Assembly: GCA_023055505.1 (NCBI GenBank)
Contig: JALIRH010000049.1
Span: 248,001-312,000, forward strand
Length of the DNA: 64,000 nucleotides
Direction: 5' to 3'
Origin: Callipepla californica brunnescens
Taxonomy: Eukaryota; Chordata; Aves; Galliformes; Odontophoridae
Shown here: positions 25,701 to 38,227 of the stretch, piece by piece
Layout of the letters: each line of letters starts with the position of its first letter
How positions within the stretch are numbered: position 1 is the stretch's first letter
The notes under the pieces: generated by a model
The model's database searches: none
The model's input: the letters and a program-made list of their open reading frames with translations, nothing else
Told to the model about the DNA's origin: nothing
Program-made: the position numbers and the translations under genes

Positions 25701-27804
25701 CCCTGATCCAAACACTAACCCTAATCTTAATGTTACCCTAACCCTATTCCTAACCCTTACCCTAACTGTATCCCATTCCCTATCCTAACTCTTACCATAA
25801 CCCTAACCCTGATGCTAATGCTAACCCTAACCCTGAATCTAACCCTTACCCTAACCCTATCCCTTACCCAGAAGCTAACACTTAGCGTTGTACAATACCT
25901 AACCGTACCCTAACCCTATCCCTAAACCTAAAAGGAACCCAAACTCTAACCCTAAATCTGTCCCTGAGCCTAACCTTCAACCTTACCCTAACCTTAACCC
26001 TAACCCTGTTCCATTCTCTAAACATATCTGTAAGCATTACCTTCATCCTAACTCGAACTCTACCCTAACCCTATCCCTTTGACCCCAACACAAAACCCAG
26101 ATTGAGCCTGACCCTAACCTAGGTAGCATAAAGTGTATGTAGGGTGAATTTGAGTTTTAGGGTCAAAGTTAAATTGTTAGTTTTAGGGTTAGGGTGAAGG
26201 ATTGCTTTAGTTCTAGTATTAGGGTGTTTGGGGTTAGGGTTAGGGTAAGGATTTTGGAGTGGATTAGGTTTAGGGTCAGGTTTGGGGGAGTTTTGGGGTT
26301 AGGGTTAGATTTAGGATTAGGGTTAGCAAAAAAGTTGTTTTAGTTTTAGTTTAGGTTAGTGCTAGGATTAGGTTGAGTGTTCTTGTGAAGTTTAGGTTTA
26401 GGGTTAGGTTTAGGTTTAGATTGAGGTTTAGGGTAAGGAGTAGGGTTCATTTGACTTTTAGGGTCAGAGTAGAGTTAAGTCGTGTTAGGGTTAAGGTTAA
26501 GAACAGGATTCAGATTCCAATTAGGTTTTGGGTTCCTACTAGGGATAGGCCTCAAATTAGTGTTAAGGTTAGGGTTAGGGTTAGGTATAGGGAAAGGGTT
26601 AGTGTTAAGGCCAGGGCAAGTGTATGGTTTAGGGTAAAGATTGGATTTAGGGTTAGGTTTAGATGTAGGTTTGGTTTGATCGTTAGGGTGTGTGAAGGCA
26701 CCGGCCTTGGATTTCATTTGGAGATTGGGTGAGGTTTAGGAATAGGAATAACATTGGTGTTTAAAAGATGATTAGTGTTAGTATTAGGGATAGGGTTACG
26801 GTTAGAGTTTAGTTAGGGTTGTTAGTTTTAGAGTGAGGGATAGGGGTATGGTTTGGTCTAGTACTTGGGTTAGGGTTTGGGATAGTCATAGCATTAGTGT
26901 TAGGGTTAGGGTTCCGTTAGGGTTGTGGTAATCTGATGCTAGGTGTCGGGATTAGGGTTGTGCTTAAATGTGGGTTTGGCTTGAGGGTCAGAGTTAGGGT
27001 TAGGGTAGAGTTAGAATTAGGGTAAGAGTTAGGATTAGGTTTAGGATTAGGATAAAGATTAGGTTAGGATTAGTGTTGGCTTTAGGGTTGTGTCTGGGAG
27101 AAGGGTTAGTGTTAGGGATAGACTTAGGGTAAGAGTAAGTGTTAGGAATAGGCATAGGTTTTGGGAAAGTTTCAGAGTTTGGACTGGATTTATGATTAGG
27201 GTTAGGGACAAAGATTTTTTGAGATTTATGATTAGATTTAGGGAGAAAAGTAGGCTGACTTGTGGTGTTAGCAGTAGGTTTAGGTTTAGGTTTAGGTTTA
27301 GGATTCCATTTGTATTTCTTGATCGAGGTTGGGTTAGTTGGAGTGTAAAGGTCAGAGTAGGGTTAGGCCTTGGGATAGGGTTAAGGTTTGGAATAGGATT
27401 AGGATTCAAATGATGTTACGGGTTGGTGTTAGGGTTAGGGAAAGGTTAGGATCAGGGGTGAGGTCAGGGTTAGGTATAGGAAAAGGGTTAGTGTTAGGGC
27501 TAGGGCAATTGGAAGGGTTAGGCTTAGGCTTAGATATTAGGGTTAGGTTTAGGCGGAGGTTTGGTTCGAGTGTCAGGGTGAGAGAAGGGGTAGGCCTGGG
27601 GTTTGGTTTTGGGTTACATCATACAAATCATCCCATACATTAGCTGGGGTGGGAGGTGCAAGGAACAGCCAGCAAAGTGCTGAGTTCATTCCAATCAGAG
27701 GACCTGGAGATCGGGTAGCTACTATCAAACCGTTTGTGTTGCCAATTCCGATGATATTTATGGGGCCCTGATGTTATGGTTCAGTGGGGAGTCACTATCA
27801 AGTC
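22720..27804 (+). repeat. Telomere-derived macrosatellite, unit 2 (5085 bp)
   Basis: Same order as unit 1. It begins at the junction where ERV-B protease sequence ending TATCAAGTC meets CAAACCCAATCC. The strand switch is near 26119-26129 and the protease fragment at 27616-27804. It is nearly identical to its neighbours outside the simple core. Diagnostic states: TTCATTTGAC in the G-arm (shared with units 3 and 4) and GGGGTGAGGTC near 27457 (shared with unit 3). Confidence 0.92.
27616..27804 (+). pseudogene. ERV-B protease C-terminal fragment in unit 2
   Basis: Same fragment with the same frameshift and breakpoints as in unit 1. One visible difference is GGACCTGGAGATC in place of GGACCTGAAGATC (near 27708). 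The shared breakpoints show it was duplicated as part of the unit and not inserted independently. Confidence 0.8.
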
Positions 27805-30800
27805 CAAACCCAATCCAAACCCCAAACCTACTCCTATTCCTAAACCTTATCTTAACCCTAAACCAAACCCAAACCCAAGGCCCTCCCCTTCTCTCAGCCT
27901 AACACTCAAACTAACCTAAACCCGAAACTAACCCTACATTTATCCTAATCTTATCCATATTCTAAGGCCTAACCCTACTCTGACCAGAAAACTCATGTTG
28001 TCTAAAATCTACCCCTTACCTAAAACCTAAATCGACAAAAAAACCTAACCCGAAACCTCAACCTAACTCTTCTCCTAACTAGAACACCAGCACTTCACCT
28101 TACCCTAACTGGAAACCTAGGACTAAATCCTTACCTTGTCCAGAACCCTATTCCTAACCCAAACCAGAATTCTAACCTCTACCCTAACCAAAACCCTTCC
28201 CCTAAACCTAAACCTAATGCTACCCTCAACCAAACCCTAGCCCTAAATCCTACCCTAAAACCAACACCACGTTTAAGCTCAAACCTCAAGCCTCAAAGAA
28301 AGCATCAGATTACCGCAGATCTCACCTAACACTAACCCCAATCCAATCCCTACTACTAACCCCAAACCCAATCCAAACACCAAAACTATTCCTATTCCTA
28401 AACCTAACACTAAGCCAGAACCAAACCCAAGGCCTACCCCTTCTCTCAGCCTGACACTCAAACTAACCTAGATCTGAACGCAACGCTAAATCAAATACTA
28501 AAACTCACCCTTAGCCAAGGCCCTTTTAGGACCCTTCCCTGGTCCTAAAACTAAAGAGAACCCTACCCCTTCCACTAAACCTTCATCTACATCCCTAACC
28601 CTTACCCTAAACCTAAATCTACACCAAAACCTAACCCTAACCCTAACATGTCTTCTAACTGTAAAACTAACGCTTCACCTAACCCGAACTGAAACCCCAG
28701 GACTAAACCTTACCTAACAAACACCTAGCTATATTCCTAACCCTATCCTGAAACCTAACGTTAACCCTAACCCTAAAAACAACTTGGAACCAAACCCTAA
28801 CCCTAACCTAACCCTTATCAGAACCCTAAATCTAATCCTAACCGTTACCTCAATTGAACTCCAATTCTTCCTGAAATCTAAATGGGACCTTAAAACCAAC
28901 CCCAGATTGAAGCCCAACCCTAAACCTAACACAAAGCATTAGATTACCACAGCCGTCACCTAACTCTAACCCCAGCCTTAACGCTAATACTATCCCAAAC
29001 ACTATTCCAATTCCTAAACCCAACACAAACCCAAAAACACAAAGCCTACAATTCTCACAGCCTAACACTGAAAGGAAACCTAAATCTTACCCTAACTCTA
29101 AAACTAATCCCAAGCATGACCACAATTTAAACTCTAAATCTACCTTCAAACTAAAGCTGACCCTAACACCAACCTCAAGTAAAAGCCCAACCCTAAGCCT
29201 AACACAAAGCATTAGATTACCACAACGCTCACCTAACTTCTAACCCCCACCCTAACACTAATACTAAAGCAATCAGATTCCAAATACTAACCCAATTCCT
29301 ATTCTGAAACCCAAAACTATTCCAAAAACAAACCCAAGGCCTAACCTTTCTCTCACCCTAACAATCAAAGAAAACCTATTCCTAAACCTAATCCTAAATC
29401 TAGTCCTAACCCTAACCCTCACCCTTAATCTAACCCCAACCCCCACCCAGAAGCTAACACTTAGCATTGTACAATACCTAAACGTACCCCTAATCCTTAT
29501 CACTAAACCTAAAAGGAACCTGAAACATAGTGCTAAATCCGAACCCTAACCCTGAAGACTAACGCTAACAATGAACCAATTCCTATACCTTTTCCTTCCT
29601 CCAAATTGATTCCTAGCACTAACCCTAACCCTACATTAACCCTATCCTAACCCTAACCCTAACCCTAGCCCTAAACTACATTAACCCTAACCCTAACCCT
29701 AACCCTAACCCTAGCCCTAACCTAACTCTAACCCTAACCCTAACCCTAAACCTAATGCTAACCCTTACCCTACCCTAACCCTAACCCTACCATACCCTAA
29801 CCCTAACCTACCCTAACACTAACCCTAACCGTAACCCTAAACCTAAACCTAAACCTAAACCTAACCCTAACCCTAACCCTAATTCCTAACCCTTACCTTA
29901 ACTGTATCACAATCCCTATCATAATTCTTACCCTAACCCTAACCCTAACCCTAACCCTAACTCTAACCTTAACCCTAACCCTAACCCTAACCTAACCCTA
30001 ACCCTAATACTAACCCTAACCCTAACTCTAATTCCTAACCCTTACCTTAACTGTATCACAATCCCTATCCTAATTCTTACCCTAACCCTAATCCTAACCC
30101 TAACCCTAACCTCAACCCTAACCCTAACACTAACCCTAACCCTAATTTTACCCTAACCCTAAGCATACCCTAACCCTAACCCTAACCCTAACCCTAACCC
30201 TAACCCCAACCCTAACCTAACCCTAACCCTAACCCCAACCCTAACCCTAACCCTACCCTAACCCTACCCTAACCCTAACCCTAACCCTAACCCTAACCCT
30301 AACCCTAACCCTAACAATAAATTTAACCTTAACCCTAACCCTAACCCTAACCCTACCCTAACCCTAACCCTAACCCTAACCCTAACCCTAACCCTAACCC
30401 TACCCTAACACTAACCCTAACCCTAACCCTAACCCTAACCCTTACCCTAACCCTAGCCTAACCCAAACCCAAACCCTAACCCTACCCTAACCCTAACCCT
30501 AACCCTAACCCTAACCCTAACCCTAACCCTAACCCTAACCCTACTTTACCCTAACCCTAATCCTAACACTAACTCTAACTTTATTCCTTACCCTAACACT
30601 AATCCAATCCCGAACCCTAACCCTAATCCTAGCCCTAACTCTAACTTTATTCGTAACCCTACCCCTAATCCAAACAATAACCCTTACCCTAATCAAACCC
30701 TATCCCTATTCCTAACCCTTACCCTAACCGTATCACAATCCCTATCCTAACTCTTACCATAACCCAAACCCTAACCTAACCCTAACCCTATCCCTAACCC

Positions 30801-33012
30801 CTACCCTAACCCTAACCCTACCCTAACCTTAACTCTACCCTAACCGTATCCCTACCCTAACCCTAACCCTAATCCTAGCCCTTACTCTAACTTTATTCCT
30901 AAACCTACCCCTGATCCAAACACTAACCCTAGTCTTAATGTTACCCTAACCCTATTCCTAACCCTTACCCTAACTGTATCCCATTCCCTATCCTAACTCT
31001 TACCATAACCCTAACCCTGATGCTAATGCTAACCCTAACCCTGAATCTAACCCTTACCCTAACCCTATCCCTTACCCAGAAGCTAACACTTAGCGTTGTA
31101 CAATACCTAACCGTACCCTAACCCTATCCCTAAACCTAAAAGGAACCCAAACTCTAACCCTAAATCTGTCCCTGAGCCTAACCTTCAACCTTACCCTAAC
31201 CTTAACCCTAACCCTGTTCCATTCTCTAAACATATCTGTAAGCATTACCTTCATCCTAACTCGAACTCTACCCTAACCCTATCCCTTTGACCCCAACACA
31301 AAACCCAGATTGAGCCTGACCCTAACCTAGGTAGCATCAAGTGTATGTAGGGTGAATTTGAGTTTTAGGGTCAAAGTTAAATTGTTAGTTTTAGGGTTAG
31401 GGTGAAGGATTGCTTTAGTTCTAGTATTAGGGTGTTTGGGGTTAGGGTTAGGGTAAGGATTTTGGAGTGGATTAGGTTTAGGGTCAGGTTTGGGGGAGTT
31501 TTGGGGTTAGGGTTAGATTTAGGATTAGGGTTAGCAAAAAAGTTGTTTTAGTTTTAGTTTAGGTTAGTGCTAGGATTAGGTTGAGTGTTCTTGTGAAGTT
31601 TAGGTTTAGGGTTAGGTTTAGGTTTAGATTGAGGTTTAGGGTAAGGAGTAGGGTTCATTTGACTTTTAGGGTCAGAGTAGAGTTAAGTCGTGTTAGGGTT
31701 AAGGTTAAGAACAGGATTCAGATTCCAATTAGGTTTTGGGTTCCTACTAGGGATAGGCCTCAAATTAGTGTTAAGGTTAGGGTTAGGGTTAGGTATAGGG
31801 AAAGGGTTAGTGTTAAGGCCAGGGCAAGTGTATGGTTTAGGGTAAAGATTGGATTTAGGGTTAGGTTTAGATGTAGGTTTGGTTTGATCGTTAGGGTGTG
31901 AGAAGGCACCGGCCTTGGATTTCATTTGGAGATTGGGTAAGGTTTAGGAATAGGAATAACATTGGTGTTTAAAAGATGATTAGTGTTAGTATTAGGGATA
32001 GGGTTACGGTTAGAGTTTAGTTAGGGTTGTTAGTTTTAGAGTGAGGGATAGGGGTATGGTTTGGTCTAGTACTTGGGTTAGGGTTTGGGATAGTCATAGC
32101 ATTAGTGTTAGGGGTAGGGTTCCGTTAGGGTTGTGGTAATCTGATGCTAGGTGTCGGGATTAGGGTTGTGCTTAAATGTGGGTTTGGCTTGAGGGTCAGA
32201 GTTAGGGTTAGGGTAGAGTTAGAATTAGGGTAAGAGTTAGGATTAGGTTTAGGATTAGGATAAAGATTAGGTTAGGATTAGTGTTGGCTTTAGGGTTGTG
32301 TCTGGGAGAAGGGTTAGTGTTAGGGATAGACTTAGGGTAAGAGTAAGTGTTAGGAATAGGCATAGGTTTTGGGAAAGTTTCAGAGTTTGGACTGGATTTA
32401 TGATTAGGGTTAGGGACAAAGATTTTTTGAGATTTATGATTAGATTTAGGGAGAAAAGTAGGCTGACTTGTGGTGTTAGCAGTAGGTTTAGGTTTAGGTT
32501 TAGGTTTAGGATTCCATTTGTATTTCTTGATCGAGGTTGGGTTAGTTGGAGTGTAAAGGTCAGAGTAGGGTTAGGCCTTGGGATAGGGTTAAGGTTTGGA
32601 ATAGGATTAGGATTCAAATGATGTTACGGGTTGGTGTTAGGGTTAGGGAAAGGTTAGGATCAGGGGTGAGGTCAGGGTTAGGTATAGGAAAAGGGTTAGT
32701 GTTAGGGCTAGGGCAATTGGAAGGGTTAGGCTTAGGCTTAGATATTAGGGTTAGGTTTAGGCGGAGGTTTGGTTCGAGTGTCAGGGTGAGAGAAGGGGTA
32801 GGCCTGGGGTTTGGTTTTGGGTTACATCATACAAATCATCCCATACATTAGCTGGGGTGGGAGGTGCAAGGAACAGCCAGCAAAGTGCTGAGTTCATTCC
32901 AATCAGAGGACCTGAAGATCGGGTAGCTACTATCAAACCGTTTGTGTTGCCAATTCCGATGATATTTATGGGGCCCTGATGTTATGGTTCAGTGGGGAGT
33001 CACTATCAAGTC
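27805..33012 (+). repeat. Telomere-derived macrosatellite, unit 3 (5208 bp)
   Basis: Same architecture as units 1 and 2. It carries a 4-bp insertion (CCTAACAAACACCTAGC, about 28713-28729) also present in unit 5 but absent from units 1, 2 and 4. Extra core sequence at about 30420-30540 is shared in type with unit 4. The strand switch is near 31325-31335 and the protease fragment at 32824-33012. Confidence 0.92.
32824..33012 (+). pseudogene. ERV-B protease C-terminal fragment in unit 3
   Basis: Same fragment with identical breakpoints. It keeps the GGACCTGAAGATC form and the frameshift at the ATGGGGCCC run. Confidence 0.8.
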
Positions 33013-36000
33013 CAAACCCAATCCAAACCCCAAACCTACTCCTATTCCTAAACCTTATCTTAACCCTAAACCAAACCCAAACCCAAGGCCCTCCCCTTCT
33101 CTCAGCCTAACACTCAAACTAACCTAAACCCGAAACTAACCCTACATTTATCCTAATCTTATCCATATTCTAAGGCCTAACCCTACTCTGACCAGAAAGC
33201 TCATGTTGTCTAAAATCTACCCCTTACCTAAAACCTAAATCGACAAAAAAACCTAACCCGAAACCTCAACCTAACTCTTCTCCTAACTAGAACACCAGCA
33301 CTTCACCTTACCCTAACTGGAAACCTAGGACTAAATCCTTACCTTGTCCAGAACCCTATTCCTAACCCAAACCAGAATTCTAACCTCTACCCTAACCAAA
33401 ACCCTTCCCCTAAACCTAAACCTAATGCTACCCTCAACCAAACCCTAGCCCTAAATCCTACCCTAAAACCAACACCACGTTTAAGCTCAAACCTCAAGCC
33501 TCAAAGAAAGCATCAGATTACCGCAGATCTCACCTAACACTAACCCCAATCCAATCCCTACTACTAACCCCAAACCCAATCCAAACACCAAAACTATTCC
33601 TATTCCTAAACCTAACACTAAGCCAGAACCAAACCCAAGGCCTACCCCTTCTCTCAGCCTGACACTCAAACTAACCTAGATCTGAACGCAACGCTAAATC
33701 AAATACTAAAACTCACCCTTAGCCAAGGCCCTTTTAGGACCCTTCCCTGGTCCTAAAACTAAAGAGAACCCTACCCCTTCCACTAAACCTTCATCTACAT
33801 CCCTAACCCTTACCCTAAACCTAAATCTACACCAAAACCTAACCCTAACCCTAACATGTCTTCTAACTGTAAAACTAACGCTTCACCTAACCCGAACTGA
33901 AACCCCAGGACTAAACCTTACCTAACACCTAGCTATATTCCTAACCCTATCCTGAAACCTAACGTTAACCCTAACCCTAAAAACAACTTGGAACCAAACC
34001 CTAACCCTAACCTAACCCTTATCAGAACCCTAAATCTAATCCTAACCGTTACCTCAATTGAACTCCAATTCTTCCTGAAATCTAAATGGGACCTTAAAAC
34101 CAACCCCAGATGGAAGCCCAACCCTAAACCTAACACAAAGCATTAGATTACCACAGCCATCACCTAACTCTAACCCCAGCCTTAACGCTAATACTATCCC
34201 AAACACTATTCCAATTCCTAAACCCAACACAAACCCAAAAACACAAAGCCTACAATTCTCACAGCCTAACACTGAAAGGAAACCTAAATCTTACCCTAAC
34301 TCTAAAACTAATCCCAAGCATGACCACAATTTAAACTCTAAATCTACCTTCAAACTAAAGCTGACCCTAACACCAACCTCAAGTAAAAGCCCAACCCTAA
34401 GCCTAACACAAAGCATTAGATTACCACAACGCTCACCTAACTTCTAACCCCCACCCTAACACTAATACTAAAGCAATCAGATTCCAAATACTAACCCAAT
34501 TCCTATTCTGAAACCCAAAACTATTCCAAAAACAAACCCAAGGCCTAACCTTTCTCTCACCCTAACAATCAAAGAAAACCTATTCCTAAACCTAATCCTA
34601 AATCTAGTCCTAACCCTAACCCTCACCCTTAATCTAACCCCAACCCCCACCCAGAAGCTAACACTTAGCATTGTACAATACCTAAACGTACCCCTAATCC
34701 TTATCACTAAACCTAAAAGGAACCTGAAACATAGTGCTAAATCCGAACCCTAACCCTGAAGACTAACGCTAACAATGAACCAATTCCTATACCTTTTCCT
34801 TCCTCCAAATTGATTCCTAGCACTAACCCTAACCCTACATTAACCCTATCCTAACCCTAACCCTAACCCTAGCCCTAAACTACATTAACCCTAACCCTAA
34901 CCCTAACCCTAACCCTAGCCCTAACCTAACTCTAACCCTAACCCTAACCCTAAACCTAATGCTAACCCTTACCCTACCCTAACCCTAACCCTACCATACC
35001 CTAACCCTAACCTACCCTAACACTAACCCTAACCGTAACCCTAAACCTAAACCTAAACCTAAACCTAACCCTAACCCTAACCCTAATTCCTAACCCTTAC
35101 CTTAACTGTATCACAATCCCTATCATAATTCTTACCCTAACCCTAACCCTTACATAACCCTAACCCTAACCCTAACCCTAACTCTAACCTTAACCCTAAC
35201 CCTAACCCTAACCTAACCCTAACCCTAATCCTAACCCTAACCCTAACTCTTATTCCTAACCCTTACCTTAACTGTATCACAATCCCTATCCTAATTCTTA
35301 CCCTAACCCTAACCCTTACCTAACCCTAACCCTAACCCTAACCCTAACCTCAACCCTAACCCTAACACTAACCCTAACCCTAATTTTACCCTAACCCTAA
35401 GCATACCCTAACCCTAACCCTAACCCTAACCCTAACCCTAACCCCAACCCTAACCTAACCCTAACCCTAACCCTAACCCTAACCCTAACCCTACCCTAAC
35501 CCTAACCCTAACCCTAACCCTAACCCTAACCCTAACAATAAATTTTACCTTAACCCTAACCCTAACCCTAACCCTAACCCTACCCTAACCCTAACCCTAA
35601 CCCTAACCCTAACCCTAACCCTAACCCTACCCTAACACTAACCCTAACCCTAACCCTAACCCTAACCCTTACCCTAACCCTAGCCTAACCCAAACCCTAA
35701 CCCTAACCCTTCCCTAACCCTAACCCTAACCCTAACCCTAACCCTACTTTACCCTAACCCTAATCCTAACACTAACTCTAACTTTATTCCTTACCCTAAC
35801 ACTAATCCAATCCCGAACCGTAACCCTAATCCTAGCCCTAACTCTAACTTTATTCGTAACCCTACCCCTAATCCAAACAATAACCCTTACCCTAATCAAA
35901 CCCTATCCCTATTCCTAACCCTTACCCTAACCGTATCACAATCCCTATCCTAACTCTTACCATAACCCAAACCCTAACCTAACCCTAACCCTAACCCTAA

Positions 36001-38227
36001 CCCTATCCCTAACCCCTACCCTAACCCTAACCCTACCCTAACCTTAACTCTACCCTAACCGTATCCCTACCCTAACCCTAACCCTAATCCTAGCCCTTAC
36101 TCTAACTTTATTCCTAACCCTACCCCTGATCCAAACACTAACCCTAACCTTAATGTAACCCTAACCCTATTCCTAACCCTTACCCTAACTGTATCCCATT
36201 CCCTATTCTAACTCTTACCATAACCCTAACCCTGATGCTAATGCTAACCCTAACCCTGAATCTAACCCTTACCCTAACCCTATCCCTTACCCAGAAGCTA
36301 ACACTTAGCGTTGTACAATACCTAACCGTACCCTAACCCTATCCCTAAACCTAAAAGGAACCCAAACTCTAACCCTAAATCTGTCCCTGAGCCTAACCTT
36401 CAACCTTACCCTAACCTTAACCCTAACCCTGTTCCATTCTCTAAACATATCTGTAAGCATTACCTTCATCCTAACTCGAACTCTACCCTAACCCTATCCC
36501 TTTGACCCCAACACAAAACCCAGATTGAGCCTGACCCTAACCTAGGTAGCATCAAGTGTATGTAGGGTGAATTTGAGTTTTAGGGTCAAAGTTAAATTGT
36601 TAGTTTTAGGGTTAGGGTGAAGGATTGCTTTAGTTCTAGTATTAGGGTGTTTGGGGTTAGGGTTAGGGTAAGGATTTTGGAGTGGATTAGGTTTAGGGTC
36701 AGGTTTGGGGGAGTTTTGGGGTTAGGGTTAGATTTAGGATTAGGGTTAGCAAAAAAGTTGTTTTAGTTTTAGTTTAGGTTAGTGCTAGGATTAGGTTGAG
36801 TGTTCTTGTGAAGTTTAGGTTTAGGGTTAGGTTTAGGTTTAGATTGAGGTTTAGGGTAAGGAGTAGGGTTCATTTGACTTTTAGGGTCAGAGTAGAGTTA
36901 AGTCGTGTTAGGGTTAAGGTTAAGAACAGGATTCAGATTCCAATTAGGTTTTGGGTTCCTACTAGGGATAGGCCTCAAATTAGTGTTAAGGTTAGGGTTA
37001 GGGTTAGGTATAGGGAAAGGGTTAGTGTTAAGGCCAGGGCAAGTGTATGGTTTAGGGTAAAGATTGGATTTAGGGTTAGGTTTAGATGTAGGTTTGGTTT
37101 GATCGTTAGGGTGTGAGAAGGCACCGGCCTTGGATTTCATTTGGAGATTGGGTAAGGTTTAGGAATAGGAATAACATTGGTGTTTAAAAGATGATTAGTG
37201 TTAGTATTAGGGATAGGGTTACGGTTAGAGTTTAGTTAGGGTTGTTAGTTTTAGAGTGAGGGATAGGGGTATGGTTTGGTCTAGTACTTGGGTTAGGGTT
37301 TGGGATAGTCATAGCATTAGTGTTAGGGGTAGGGTTCCGTTAGGGTTGTGGTAATCTGATGCTAGGTGTCGGGATTAGGGTTGTGCTTAAATGTGGGTTT
37401 GGCTTGAGGGTCAGAGTTAGGGTTAGGGTAGAGTTAGAATTAGGGTAAGAGTTAGGATTAGGTTTAGGATTAGGATAAAGATTAGGTTAGGATTAGTGTT
37501 GGCTTTAGGGTTGTGTCTGGGAGAAGGGTTAGTGTTAGGGATAGACTTAGGGTAAGAGTAAGTGTTAGGAATAGGCATAGGTTTTGGGAAAGTTTCAGAG
37601 TTTGGACTGGATTTATGATTAGGGTTAGGGACAAAGATTTTTTGAGATTTATGATTAGATTTAGGGAGAAAAGTAGGCTGACTTGTGGTGTTAGCAGTAG
37701 GTTTAGGTTTAGGTTTAGGTTTAGGATTCCATTTGTATTTCTTGATCGAGGTTGGGTTAGTTGGAGTGTAAAGGTCAGAGTAGGGTTAGGCCTTGGGATA
37801 GGGTTAAGGTTTGGAATAGGATTAGGATTCAAATGATGTTACGGGTTGGTGTTAGGGTTAGGGAAAGGTTAGGATCAGGGTTGAGGTCAGGGTTAGGTAT
37901 AGGAAAAGGGTTAGTGTTAGGGCTAGGGCAATTGGAAGGGTTAGGCTTAGGCTTAGATATTAGGGTTAGGTTTAGGCGGAGGTTTGGTTCGAGTGTCAGG
38001 GTGAGAGAAGGGGTAGGCCTGGGGTTTGGTTTTGGGTTACATCATACAAATCATCCCATACATTAGCTGGGGTGGGAGGTGCAAGGAACAGCCAGCAAAG
38101 TGCTGAGTTCATTCCAATCAGAGGACCTGAAGATCGGGTAGCTACTATCAAACCGTTTGTGTTGCCAATTCCGATGATATTTATGGGGCCCTGATGTTAT
38201 GGTTCAGTGGGGAGTCACTATCAAGTC
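33013..38227 (+). repeat. Telomere-derived macrosatellite, unit 4 (5215 bp)
   Basis: Same architecture. It shares TTAGGGGTAGGGTTCCG (about 37323) with unit 3, where the other units have TTAGGGTTAGGGTTCCG. It lacks the 4-bp insertion of units 3 and 5. The strand switch is near 36540-36550 and the protease fragment at 38039-38227. Confidence 0.92.
38039..38227 (+). pseudogene. ERV-B protease C-terminal fragment in unit 4
   Basis: Same fragment with identical breakpoints and frameshift. It is the last copy followed by C-arm repeats. The next occurrence (from 42786) leads into pol. Confidence 0.8.
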